From Chromera velia (lineage: Eukaryota > Sar > Chromeraceae), in contig JAHBMJ010000464.1 in NCBI GenBank assembly GCA_018398765.1, forward strand, positions 4,321-47,159: a stretch of 42,839 nt of DNA, written 5' to 3'. Positions 22,058 to 33,529 of the stretch are shown piece after piece. The notes under the pieces were generated by a model. The model did no database searches and was not told the origin of the DNA. It was given only the letters and a program-made list of their open reading frames with translations. A program made the position numbers and the translations under genes. The stretch's first letter is position 1; every line of letters begins with the position of its first letter.

Positions 22058-22105
22058 ATGCATGATATGAATGCATGCATGCGACGTCCTATCATGCATG
22101 CATGG
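22058..22105. promoter_or_regulatory. TGCATGC cluster upstream of the channel start
   Basis: Three overlapping groups of ATGCATG words (about 22058-22065, 22070-22083, 22092-22105) lie 57-105 bases upstream of the predicted channel ATG. TGCATGCA is a recognised ApiAP2 site in apicomplexans, and chromerids share AP2 factors. A regulatory role here is inference from sequence and position. Confidence 0.4.
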
Positions 22106-22109
22106 AAGG

Positions 22110-23230
22110 CGAAGCGTAGCTTGCGGAGTCAATCAAGCCGCGTGCGTTCAACCAATCGACGGAAATGATATAAGATCCGACCGCAAATCATATATATAAG
22201 TTAGTGAGTTGGCGGCATTTACCGAGGTCAGGCACTCCCCCGCAAAATTTGGAGATTTACGCATTGCGACTGGTCCAGAAAAGCGAATTGAAGGTCACCC
22301 GCTTCTGAAAGTGCCATCCAAACAGGCTTTCCGGGGCCAAAACAGCAGGGATAAACGCATTGAAATGAAAGTCACTTTCAGAACCTCGCTTCTGATTCCA
22401 TGCAACTGTCCCGGAGTTCCCACGACCCGGAGTTCCCACGAATAAGAGTGGCACCTCTTCATTCCGAATACTGCACCCTGCATGCTCTACTGTTTGTGTC
22501 TATGTGCGCCTCACCGTTTTCTCCACTTATACCCGAGGACGAACGCGAAGGTCAGACAACACGTGCATGTATTGAGATCTGAAAACGGCATTTCTTCTGC
22601 ATCTGCTTTCCAAAAGATGCTTTCGGTTCATCTGTCCATTTGAGTGTGTCTCTCTGCATGTGTTCGATGCTGTACTGGACGTGTAGGTATATCGGGTACA
22701 GATCGGTACCGTCGTAACTTAAAAGTCCGGCGTCCAGGTGTGTCTGAACGTCGTTTCTTTTTGAACATATATACATGCAGATTGACGACGCCACCGTCTG
22801 AAAATTCAGCTTTTCTTCTGTCCTGTGCTCTATGCCTGTTTCTCTTTCTTTCATTCTGCATGACTAGCTCTGTTTCCATCCGACCCTCTCTATCAGTAAA
22901 CTTTTGTCTGATGGCCAGAAAATGCGCGTGCCTGTTCGTCTGCATGTGTCAATTCAATACTCCTGATATATGCGTACCATAAACAGTTGTGTAGCTATCT
23001 CTCTGGGAGTGTGTGGGAAGTTTGGACAAAATACAAATGTGAGAACAGAAAGGAAGCTTGCGGGGAGTGTGGGCTGTGTCTGCTTTGGTTCCCTCTAGAA
23101 TCACACCGTTCACCATCGTTCTTCTGAACAACATTGTAGGTTGAACTGTGACAGCGATGCACCATGTACATGCGTCTGCCTGCCTGTCCGTGTATTAATG
23201 CATGCATGCAAAATGTATGTATATATGTAT
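22110..23230. other. gene-free stretch upstream of the channel gene
   Basis: No exon recognised. A 16-bp direct tandem repeat (CCCGGAGTTCCCACGA twice) lies at about 22410-22441. Several short ORFs on both strands show no family features. Confidence 0.5.
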
Positions 23231-23239
23231 GTATGTATC

Positions 23240-23242
<3 letters not shown>

Positions 23243-23318
<76 letters not shown>

Positions 23319-23347
23319 CTGTGTGTGTGTGAGTGTATGTATGTGAC

Positions 23348-23386
<39 letters not shown>

Positions 23387-23411
23387 GTATGTATGTATGT
23401 ATGTTTGCTTG
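23243..23411. repeat. CT, GT and TATG microsatellites
   Basis: (CT)n with TTTC interruptions, then (GT)n, then (TATG)n. Intergenic. Confidence 0.9.
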
Positions 23412-23633
23412 TTTGTGTTTGTGTGAACACCCAACAGACAGGAACAAGCAGGGCACGGCAAGGTGGTGGACCTATCGGAAGAAAACACATAAGATGTATT
23501 CGCAGCCAGGGTTCGGGGCCGACAAAAGCCCTTAGAGTGGCGACCTGCTGAACTATGAACCTGTGAAGTGTATCATACTGTAGGTGTGCGTGTACACAGA
23601 AAAAGACAGACAGTTTGGAAGCGTTGCTAAAAA

Positions 23634-23657
23634 TGTGTGTGTGTGTGTGTGTGTGTC

Positions 23658-23723
<66 letters not shown>

Positions 23724-23781
23724 ATGTGTGTGTGCGTGTGCGTGTGCGTGTGCGTGTGCGTGTGCGTGTGTGTGTGTGTGT

Positions 23782-23827
<46 letters not shown>

Positions 23828-23829
23828 TG

Positions 23830-23868
<39 letters not shown>

Positions 23869-23900
23869 ATGTGTGTGTGCGTGTGCGTGTGCGTGTGCGT

Positions 23901-23946
<46 letters not shown>

Positions 23947-23985
23947 TGGTGTATGTGTGTGTGTTTGTGTGTGTGTGTGCACTCT
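23634..23985. repeat. long GT microsatellite with higher-order duplication
   Basis: About 350 bp of (GT)n. The marker block ACTATG, then a run of GTGTGC units, then TATGTTGGTGTATG occurs twice about 145 bp apart (first ACTATG at 23721, second at 23866). This points to duplication of a larger unit rather than simple slippage. Confidence 0.9.
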
Positions 23986-24203
23986 GCGCATATGGCTCTG
24001 TCTGACTGCATGTCTACCTCTCTGTTTGTCTGCTAGTCTGTCTATCCGTGTTTGTGTGTGGATCGAGGTTTCACTCCTTGAGAGACACGGAACAAAAGAG
24101 AGAATTCGACTCAGACGGCAAACGAAGATCGAAAGAGACACAATGAAAACGAACATAAGGGTGTACGAGATGCTGCAGAAAGGTGAATCTTACCCATAAG
24201 AAG

Positions 24204-24230
24204 CTCTCTCTCTCTCTCTCTCTCTCCCTC

Positions 24231-24264
<34 letters not shown>

Positions 24265-24332
24265 TATGTGTGTATGTGTGTATGTGTGTCTGGGTGTGTC
24301 TGTGTCTGTGTTTGTATCTGTGCATGTAGGTG
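24204..24332. repeat. CT/GT/TATG repeats
   Basis: (CT)n, (GT)n and TGTA(TG)n blocks, then an abrupt change to AT-rich sequence at about 24335. Confidence 0.9.
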
Positions 24333-24334
24333 AA

Positions 24335-25680
24335 TGACTTAGTTCAATTCGAGATTCGAATCAATTCAATTAAAAAAGAATTTTCTTAGGAATTTTCTTC
24401 AGAATCTGTTGTAAAATTTTTTATGAAACTTTCTAGAAATTAGTAGAAATTCAGTTTGACACAATGTAAGTGTTGGTACGTATTCTTGAACTAAGTACAT
24501 ATATCAAGCAGTAGTGAGTGTCAGGGAGGTACTAATACATATGCCAGAAGTTGCTATAGGCAAATGGTTTCTTCGCAGCCAGAGTAGATAAAAACGATAG
24601 AATGAATAGGAAGAATAATATATTAAAAGCTCGGTCGGTTCGGAAAATACCTATACTGTTTGTTACTGTTTCTAGATCGATTCGATATAGTTTTATATAT
24701 TTTTATTAAATTACAAAAAGCTAAGCAAAAAGTTTTATCTCATAATACAGTGTGTCCAATATTCACACGTACACAAAAATTTGTTAAAAAACAGAAAGAT
24801 CAAATGGCTTGGAGTCTAGCAGCCTCTAGCTTGAGAAGCTATGCATGTGCTGCATGTTTGACTATATTTATGGCAAAAAGCCTCCGGCAGGGACAAGGTG
24901 CGGTTCGCCAGAAGCTCGCGCCTTGTATTAATATGGTCACGGGCCCGACCCTTACGGCACCAATTTCCGTCCCGCGCGGGTGCATGGGAAAAATAGCCGC
25001 GACGGTTATATCCCCCGCGCGCTTAAAAAATGTGAAAGTAAAAAATGATATGTTTAGTAGTTCAAAATGAGTCAAATAAAAAGGAAAAGGTGTTTGTTCG
25101 TTTAGGCAGTTCTGTCGAATGAACCAGAACCTACCCTTCTACCTCCAATCTATCACTTACTATCGCGTTAACTATAAAGCTGATGAACATCAATTAAATA
25201 ATCAGATAGTAAAATCATTTAAACTCAGTTTACTGGGGAAAGACTATATACTGTACTAGTTTTTCGGGGTGTCATTATGTTTCACTGAGCCACTGAATGG
25301 GGGGATATGAGGGGAGAAGACTGTACGTTGATAAAAAATCTAATTCTAGTCTTATTCTACGCGGAATTTTGGGGGCGCGTCTAATGCACGCGTGTCTAAT
25401 GGTCCGTAAGCAAACAAATATAATAATTCATGTTAAGATTAAAGCATGCCAAGAGGCAGCCACGGTCACCCGGTTGTTTATGGCCGGTTGCTTGCCACTG
25501 TTCTGGATATGGATAATGATGACGCATCATAATCACAGTCATATATAAACAGATTTTATGTAAGTAAATTAACTTGCATTTTAGTTGGTCTACTTGACGA
25601 AGCCACGGTGAATGTTCGCTGCTACTTTTTGTTTTAAATGCTGCTGATGAAGCCACACAACCTAGCTAACCACGCGGTTG
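24335..25680. other. AT-rich gene-free stretch with a short GC-rich patch
   Basis: No gene recognised. It holds GAGTGTCAGGGAGGTA (from about 24517), a near copy of the ends of the element at 2499-3987. A GC-rich patch at about 24880-25025 contains GCGCGC words and no known feature. Confidence 0.5.
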
Positions 25681-25681
25681 A

Positions 25682-28600
25682 CTACCACCATTTTTCACAC
25701 TTGACGCTTTCTTTTGGAACCCCAAGAGTGAGGAGGTCCGTTTCCACACTTGCCATCATCTCTCCGGGACCTGCAGGCAATTGGGAGATACAAATGACGA
25801 CGCAGCAGTCCACTGGTAACGGTTAAACGGAAAGAAACGACCTTAATCGAAAGCAAACCTGTGAGGACACCTACGACTAGCGGTGTGAAGAGCCTGGGCG
25901 CCCCAGACACAAAGATATAACCCCGAAACCAAACTCATGCTCTTCATGGTCTGGTAAGCGAAATGGAGAGATACTGAAGAAAAAGAAGAGTGCTAGGGGC
26001 ACGGCTAAAAGCCACCGAAATTATCATTTCCGAGTCATTCGAACGGAGTGCATAAGATTCTTTTGCAGACATCGCGTTGCAGCAATTCAAGCGGGAAGCG
26101 TGGAGGTACTAAGCGTATTTCAATCTCATTCAGCACAGGAGGCGGGATCTTGCCCTGGATTTATGTTTTTCTCCTTCTTTCCCGACTCTCCGGTGTGTGC
26201 ACAAGATTTTTTCCTGTTTCGTGTCCCTGGTACCCTTTCCCCCCTTCCTGTGAACTCGCCCGCACAGAACAACAGGAGAGATGACAAACGACGGCGACCT
26301 CTATCTGACTGACCACACAGAAGACACATGAGGTCGTGTCCTGCCTCTCCCTTTCCCTGAAGGTCCACTCCCAGACTCTGGGTGATGGCGGCACGAAGGT
26401 GGTCCTCTCCCAACCGGCCCTTGCCACTCTGAGTCACTAGGGGACGCGCGTTGTCCACCACGGACTTGAGATGAAGGGCGTCATACTGCAGTGCATCATT
26501 AGGCAGGTCGGTTTGGGGGAAGAGTCTCAATTAGATATTCTTGCGAGGACATTATCGAAGGGACGCAGCTAGGGAAGGGGAAAGGCAAGAACGGCAACTT
26601 GGATCGACAGTCATCCGTGATTTTCATGCATCGGACGGCCATGCATCCTTCCTTCCTTCCTTCCTTCCTTCGCGCTGCTCTCTTTCTTTGCTTCTATCCC
26701 TGACCGGGCCTTCGTCCCCACAGGCAGCTCGTGCGCTTGCGTTTCGAATGCCGTCCCGCTTTTTTCTTTTTTTCGGCTGAACCTTGCGTCAGTACTGGAA
26801 AGGAAATTGCGGGCCGGCCCTTTCTTTGCCGGCAGATATCAATCTTTGCCCGCATGAATCTGTGCGCCTGCCTGCCTGCCTGCCCATCGCCCCCTTCCTT
26901 CCCTTGGCGTCTTCCTCCTGAGAGCTCAATCAATCAACTGACGTCCCCTCGAACTGCACTCAATGCGGGATCCATCCACCCCACACGCTCTGTCTGACCC
27001 ATGCGTGCACTTTCTTTCATTTCATGTGCACGTAGTGTAAGCACTAACCCAAAACCCCACGTGTGCCACAGCTAATGTGTGGATGTTTGTACAAATATGA
27101 GCTTCCCTTCGTACCTGTCCAGAGGAAGAGGAGCCCGTGACGACAACCTGGACGGACAAGTGCTCTCTGTGACTGCAGAAAGAAAGCACACGAGCGGAAC
27201 GGGAGAAAAGAAGAGAAGGAGGGAGGACGTAAGGATAGGAGAATGTTGCTCGGCTCTATGAGGAAAGAAGGATGGAAACAAGGAACGGAAATCGGGAGCA
27301 ACAAAACCGAGAGAGAACGACTTTTGTTTATCTGTCTTGAGAGAGAGTCGAATGAATCCACCCACCATCGATGCCCTGCATGGGCAACCGACAGGATCAA
27401 GTGATCGTCTGTCTGGCTTCTGTCTGTGTACTTTCTGCCTGTGTGCCTCTGAGACAGGGCGTTGGAGTGTCCATGTGTCTCTTTTTTTATGTGTCTGTCT
27501 GCATGACGGTCTATTACTCTGATTTTCTGCTTTTCCATCTCAGTGGGTGTCTCTCTCTCTGTTTTTGGCTGACTGCTTTGCCATCTGAGACAGCTCCTCT
27601 GCGAAAGCCGTCTCCTCGAGGCAGTTGACGGAATACACTAGACAGCAGAGAGGAGGAAGCGTCGGTTGCGGTGCCTGATCCTTTGTGTTCTCCTTCTCCT
27701 CCCCCCCAGGAGACACCCAACTCCCGTAGCACTCATCGAGTACTGCCATCAGGGGCGTGATGCCAATGCCTCCTGCCACAAGCAGCAATTTCCGTCTGCT
27801 CAAAAAACACACAGGAAGCAGCCGGATTCCACCTTCGCTGTCAGAAGATGTCAGAAAAAGAAGAAACACTCACAAGAAAATTCACACAGCCAGTCGGCAC
27901 GTCAACTGTCAGACTATGGCAAATTAGCAGACAGCTGGATTCATCCGAGTGCCACCGACTGCCGCTGTCCCCGTTGTCCTTTCACCGAACCTTTTCTTTT
28001 CCTTTTCCAAACTGATGTTATCCTAAAAAGCCGCGTACACGCACATTCTGTGAAGATGTGTATTGTTCCTGACAAAGAAGGCCGGTAAGGTCTCGGTATG
28101 ACATTTGTAACGTTTACTCACCTTCTGTCTTGCCCCTCCTCACAGAGTCTCCTCGCGTCTGCCCGCCAGTCGAACGAGAAGCTTCCACCAACTCGGAAGC
28201 TCGTCTGGAAGGAAAACGGACGGGCCGATCGATCGATCAGTCGGGGAAGGTGGGGGAACGAGTTCAGAGGAAGGTGGGGGAACGAGTTCAGAGGAAATTG
28301 GGGGAACGAGTTCAGAGGAAGGTGGGGGAATGAGTTCAGAGGTCCAGCAGGAGTAGGGGGGGGGGAAGAAAGTGAAGAGGAAGGAGGCAAACAAGGAAGG
28401 AGAACAGAGAGAGGTGGAAAGGATGAAGAGCCGGAGAGAAAACGAATAAATGTGAATCGGGCAGCCATGCCTAATTCAGGAATCCTACAGGAGACAGGAA
28501 GAGACGTAGAGACGGGATAGCAGCAAGAGATACAAGTGGCAAATCACTGACGGAAAACCTGGGACAGGGAGCGAAAGAGAGAGGCAGACACTGACGGAAA

Positions 28601-29323
28601 ACCTGGGACAGGGAGCGAAAGAGAGAGGCAGACACTGACGGAAAACCTGGGACAGGGAGTGAAAGAGAGAGGCAGACACTGACGGAAAACCTGGGACAGG
28701 GAGCGAAAGAGAGAGGCAGAGAACAAAGGGAAAGAAAGACGCCGACCATTGAAAGGAGATAGATAGCAAACACCATACAGAAAATAGGGAAACGACGACA
28801 CTGACAGAGGTAGAGGGCAAGTGCATGAGAGTTGGACACAGAGGCAGCTCTTGGTAGCCATACACGCGGACAGAATTCGAACGCGCCACGGATGCACAGA
28901 CAGAGACGGCTGGAGACGGCTGCTGACCTCTTTCCCCGTCTCCGCCTTCTCGTGGATCCAGTTCGCCATCGCGTGGTCGCTTCTCTTCACCGCGATTGTA
29001 AAGCAGGGCGGCTTCTGGGTCAAAGCACGTGAAGGGGCAGAGGCAAAGCTATAGCCTGCAGAGAATGGTGAGAGAGGCACAAATACACCTCTGGGCTCTT
29101 CATTCATTCCAATCTGCCGTCTCCTTCCTTGCAAAAACCTACCCCCAATCTTCCCGGGCATTTCCGGTGTCTGAAAATCAATCCATTGTCCAGGCAAAAA
29201 AGAGAACTCAGAGGGGTGCGCGTAGCCTTCCAGTTCTCTGAGGCTCAGCACAAGCTCCCGCACTGTGGGGGTCCGTGGCTTCACTTGCGAGATCACCGCC
29301 GAGAAGTGGGGGCGGGCAGACAT
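25682..29323 (-). CDS. OXNAD1-like FAD/NAD(P)-binding oxidoreductase
   Basis: Exons in order: 29143-29323, 28928-29055, 28122-28204, 27717-27795, 27574-27637, 27115-27172, 26314-26485, 25682-25770. Seven of eight junctions keep phase except 27717/27637, where one boundary is imprecise or a small exon is missing. The N-terminal flavin domain reads FSFLPGQWIDFQTPEM then GYSFASAPS (flavin loop). RVGGSFSFD leads into the nucleotide-binding loop LLLVAGGIGITPLMAVLDEC. LVYSVNCLEETAFAEEL, LLCGPGEMMASVETDLL and the final CEKWW match the C-terminus of OXNAD1 proteins, whose last residues are EKWW. These ferredoxin-reductase-fold enzymes move electrons between NAD(P)H and an unknown partner; OXNAD1 is usually mitochondrial. 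ATG 29321-29323 is chosen because homology starts just after it, but the frame stays open to 29560 with further Met codons, possibly a targeting leader. Confidence 0.85.
28240..28341. repeat. 24-bp minisatellite, four copies
   Basis: Unit GGTGGGGGAACGAGTTCAGAGGAA with one or two changes per copy. It sits in the OXNAD1-like intron between exons 28928-29055 and 28122-28204, just upstream of the latter in transcript sense. Confidence 0.9.
28545..28720. repeat. 44-bp minisatellite, four near-identical copies
   Basis: Unit begins CACTGACGGAAAACCTGGGA and ends GAGAGGCAGA. Copies differ at one position (GAGCGA or GAGTGA), so the expansion is recent. Same OXNAD1-like intron as the 24-bp array. There are no spacers, so it is not a CRISPR array. 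Confidence 0.9.
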
Positions 29324-29932
29324 CGTTGCCAACGTCACGTGCACACAGCAAGCAACTTGCGGCCTCCACCTGGCAAAGGCTATAGAATATGAGAAGGACG
29401 GAACTCTTACTGAGGTGTGTCGGCTGCTATCGAACCCGAAAGGTACCTCACAGGGAGACAGAAGTTGGCAGTCCAGACTCAGCCACTTATAGCTTGCACT
29501 GTTCAAAGTTTTTTCTGAAAGTGCCACATAAGCAGGGCCGATTGCATGCATGCATGACACGCGTGCGCAACTTCCGCGCGCGCGAAGCGAGCGAACTCCC
29601 GTCTTTCAAAAAAAACAAAAGCTCGGTCCGAGTCGATCGATCGAATTGCAATCCTAGTAGCCGTCTCGGCGTCTCCTTTAAGTCGGTTCTCAATCCGGCT
29701 GGTCCCTCCGAAAGTTTGACGCTGAAATCGAATCATCTTTACAGTTTTTTCAGCATACACATATATACGTGCGTGTCGGTGCGTGTGCAAGTTTACCAGT
29801 CGCCCATGCACGTCCCTGGTACGCGGTGAGCCGAGAGAGAGACCTCCTTCTCACCATTTCACGGCGATTCCGGAAATTCTCGCTGTCTCGCTTTACCTAC
29901 CTCCTTGCTCGCGAATTTTGGGAGACGGCGAG
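29324..29932. promoter_or_regulatory. shared upstream region of two divergent genes
   Basis: The OXNAD1-like gene (minus) and cupin gene (plus) start about 609 bases apart. Between them lies ATTGCATGCATGCATGACAC (from about 29542), the same TGCATGC motif found upstream of other genes here, followed by GCGCGC and CGATCGATCG palindromes. Two-way promoter activity is inference. Confidence 0.4.
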
Positions 29933-31306
29933 ATGAGCAAGTATGTCGGCGAGACGTTCTGTCTCTGGCTCTCTTTCTGTCTGCTGCGTGTTCCTACACG
30001 CTTCATTGTGGAGAATCTGATTTTGCCCAGTTAGACGCTGTTTGCTGCCGAATCAAAATCTCCTGGGAGTGCAAGAGCTTTTTCTTCACGTTCCTACATC
30101 GGGAGCTTCCTCATCCTTTCTCGCAACTTCTTTTTCTCAATGCACGTGTGCTCTTTTCATTCTATCGGCTTTGCCGAAACTACAATATTCGCTCCTTTGC
30201 TTTGCTGTCTGCATGCAGTCCAATCCCGCACGTCCACATTGGAGGGGTCTTAACCCTCCAGCAGGTCATGGATCTCACCCAAATCGGAGAAGCCAGAATG
30301 AGAGAGAGGGAACGTCTGATAAAGCAGTGCGAGGACTTACGGAATCGCGACATCCTCGACGAGGGCTACAAAAAGGAGCTGGAGCACCGGAAGATCCAGG
30401 TAGCTCCCTGTGATTGGTCCACTGCTCGCTGTCTCCTCTTCTCATTTCTCTCAGACCGGGTCCATCTCTTCTAATTCATGCCAACGGTATTCTTCCGGCT
30501 TTGAATTCTTTCATGGGGGCCGCTTGAAGAAATCTGGTATCGAAATCGGAATATGAAATGTGCACACGACTAGTGAATCCGCCTCTTCCCGCATGAATTG
30601 CAGCTCTGGGTTTTGCAGTGTTACAGCACAGCCAGTTTCGGATCCCCTCTCAGACAATACGTACAAGAGCTGTGAAACCAACTCGCTCGCCCTTGTCTGC
30701 AGACATCTCCACACACCGATACCCGATTTCTTCTCTCTTCTGCATTCTGTTTTTCGGCTGTCTGTCTTCCTTCTCTGTTCACACTACAACTAATAGCTCC
30801 CCCATCTAACTCCCGGTCTTCTGTTAGATGTTATTGTCTTTTTTGTCTTTCTCGCATTCCCTGGAAGTTTTCTGCTGTCCTGTGTTCTTTTCAATGCAGG
30901 TAAGCTGGAATTTGGCGTGTCTTTCGGAACCCCCCCAGCCTCCGACCAGGGTTGTGGGACGACGATGATAGATTTTTCTTCTGAGATGGGCCTGCCGTAC
31001 CCGGCAACCTCGCCTTCTCTCCTGGCTTCCTTCCTCCGCATCACGAAGAAAGACGAGACGATCGAAACCAATGCCAGGGCAACCTTCAGGCCTTCTACAT
31101 CATCAGGGGCTCTGGAAAGTCGCGTTCAGAGCATGGGGAGCTGGAGTGGAGTGAGCGGGACCTCTTCACACTTCCTGCGTGTCACGAGAAGGTGGTCCAT
31201 ACGAGCACAGGAGACTCCCCTGTGTCCATCTACTTTGTGCACGACCAGCCCCTGCTTGAGTACCTCGGCGTGAAACCAGGAGACGCAAAATTCGAATTAA
31301 ATGACG
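29933..31306 (+). pseudogene. gentisate 1,2-dioxygenase-like cupin gene, frame-broken, 3' end missing
   Basis: Exon 1 is only 8 coding bases (29933-29940, ATGAGCAA, then donor GTATGT). It joins exon 2 (30219-30399) in phase to give MSNPIPHVHIGGVLTLQQVM and a charged helix. A probable exon 3 is 30604-30660. Exon 4 (30900-31306) carries cupin-family blocks, GLPYPATSPSLLASFLRI, QAFYIIRGSGKS, GELEWSERDLFTLP, then VHDQPLLEYLGV, much like the first cupin of gentisate 1,2-dioxygenases. These blocks lie in three different frames: one apparent base is lost near 30958-30966 and another near 31083-31087. After donor GTGAGT at 31307 comes 1.3 kb of tetranucleotide repeat and no later exon was found. It may be a pseudogene, an assembly with two indels, or a gene with distant 3' exons. 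Family call moderate. Confidence 0.5.
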
Positions 31307-31439
31307 GTGAGTCATTCAAACGCTTACTCTCTCCTGCAGCACCTTTTGGGGTTTTCGAAAAGGAGCATGTGTGGAAGTCGAGAGACTTCCTCTTCTCTCT
31401 TCTCCTCCCTTCCCCCTTTTTTTCCGTTTTTATCTTTTT

Positions 31440-32287
31440 CTTTCTTTATTTGTTTGTTTGTTCGTTTGTTTGTTTGTTCGTTTGTTCGTTCGTTCGTTCC
31501 TTCCTTCCTTCCTTCCTTCCTTCCTTGCTTCCTTCCTTCGTTCCTTCATTCGTTCGTTCGTTCCTTCGTTCGTTCATTGGTTCGTTGGCTCGTTCGTTCG
31601 TTGGTTGCTTGGTTCGTTGGCTCGTTCGTTCGTTGGTTGCTTGGTTGGTTTCTTCGTTGGTTGATTCATTGGTTGGTTGGTTTGCTGCTTCGTTGGTTCG
31701 TTCGTTCGTTCGTTCGTTCGTTGGCTCGTTCGTTGCTTGGTTGGTTTGCTGGTTCGTTCGTTCGTTCCTTCGTTCGTTGGTTGCTTGGTTGGTTTGCTGA
31801 TTCGTTCGTTCGTTCGTTGGTTGCTTGGTTCGTTCGTTGGTTGCTTGGTTGGTTTCTTCGTTGGTTGATTCATTGATTGGTTGGTTTGCTGCTTCGTTGG
31901 TTCGTTCGTTCGTTGGCTCGTTCGTTCGTTGGTTGGTTGGTTTGCTGGTTCGTTCGTTCGTTAATTGGCTCGTTCGTTCGTTGGTTGGTTGGTTGCCATG
32001 GTTGGGTTGTTCGTTGGTTCGTTGGTTTGTTCGTTGGTTGGTTGGTTTGTTTGTTTGTTTGGGTGTCTGTTTGGATGTCTGTTTGCTTGTTTGTTTGGCT
32101 GTTTGTCTGGGTGCTTTTTTCGGTGTTTTTTTGGTTGTTTGTCTGGGTTCCTGTCTGGTTGTTTGTTTAGCTATTTGTTTGGGTGTCTGTTTGCTTGTTT
32201 GTTTGGGTGTTTGTTTGGCTGTTTGTCAGGGTGTTCATCTCGGTGTCAGTTTGGTTGTTTGTTTGTCTGGGTGTTTGTTTGCTTGTT

Positions 32288-32322
<35 letters not shown>

Positions 32323-32760
32323 TTGTGTGTCTGTCTGTTTGTTTGTTTGTGTGTTTAGTTTGTTTGCGTGTTTGTTTGGCTGTTTGTCTGTGTGTTTCTT
32401 TCGGTGTTTGTTTGGTTGTTTGTTTGGGTGTTGGTTAAACTTTGTCTGGGTGTTTGTTTGGCTGTTTGTTTGTCTGTCTGTTTGGGTGTCTGTTTGCTTG
32501 TTTGTTTAAGTATCTGTTTATTTGGGTGTTTGTCTGTTTGGGTGTCTGTCTGTTTGTTTGAGTGTCTGTCTGTTTGGGTGTTTGTTTGTTTGGGTGTCTG
32601 TCTGTTTGTTTGGGTGTTTGTTTGTTCGTGTGTTTCTTTGTTTGGGTGTTTATTTCGGTGTTTTTTTGGTTGTTTGTTTGGGTGTTCAATTGTTTGGGTG
32701 ATGAAGTGTTTGGCTTTTGAATTGTTTAGCTGTTTGTATGTTTGGGTGTGGAATTTAATG
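31440..32760. repeat. 1.3-kb tetranucleotide array (GTTC, GTTG, GTTT family)
   Basis: Blocks of TTCG, TTCC, TTGG, TTGC and then TTTG, TGTC units drift gradually from GTTC-type on the left to GTTT/GTCT-type on the right. It follows the last recognised cupin exon. Long ORFs of alternating Val, Cys, Leu, Arg, Ser across it are artefacts of the repeat. Confidence 0.95.
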
Positions 32761-32764
32761 GAAT

Positions 32765-33520
32765 TTAGATAAGTAGATTCTGTAGGCCGGCCACGAACGA
32801 CGGGCCCGCGGAGGGGCGGTGCTGCGGGGCAGCTGCAAGGCTAGCTGCAAGGCGCGCGCGTGGAACTTAATAAATGTGGCACGGCAGAACGGGTGAAGCA
32901 GGAAATTCTATGCCAGGATCGATTCTCAGGAATAAACTTTCAATAAAGTGACGTTGATATCCCTGCCTGTTCTATGCATGCGCTATAGCGGTGGACTGTG
33001 CTCTTCAAGGGAACGCTGTATAAACTCTTCTACGTCAAAATCTTACCTTCCTTCTCTAAACTTGAGTCTATAAAGGGTGTACACAGAAAAAAAAATGAAA
33101 GTACTAGCTCGGTACATAACCTACAGATAGGTTGGTCAGAGCCTATATGGATCACCGGCTTTAACCTCATACATCATTATCAGATTCCAGGGAAGATTAA
33201 AAATAAGGCGGACGTGCTAGGATTCTGACAGCCTAGGAACGGATCTTAAATGCAGTTTCCCCCCCTTCCAGGGTAAATTCGACTATAAATCTATCAAAGT
33301 CCACTAAATTCCAAGGGTAAATTGCATCAACTTTTACTAAATTCCCGGGGAATTCCACCCAGTTTTGTAGGGTGTGTTTGATAATAATAGACCAATGATC
33401 CTAGCAATGATCATATACTATAATATAACCATTCAGCTAAACATAATAAAACATTCAGTACCACTATATATATAAAATCCCGAAGTCACACCATCATAGT
33501 CTGAGCCTCAGCGATGGGGC
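32765..33520. other. gene-free stretch with GC-rich patch
   Basis: A GC-rich patch at about 32785-32870 (GGCCGGCC, then repeated GCTGCAAGGC and GCGCGC) is followed by AT-rich DNA. No exon recognised. Confidence 0.4.
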
Positions 33521-33529
33521 CTAGGTGTA

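Noticed and set aside
23580..24160. Long CVCVCV and THTHTH ORFs
   Set aside because: Pure (GT)n microsatellite translated in two frames.
28545..28720. Regular 44-bp repeats as a CRISPR array
   Set aside because: No unique spacers between units; the host is eukaryotic; it is a minisatellite in an intron.
31192..32770. Several long ORFs rich in Val, Cys, Leu, Arg and Ser on the plus strand
   Set aside because: They are translations of the 4-bp repeat array; all frames and the complement are open.
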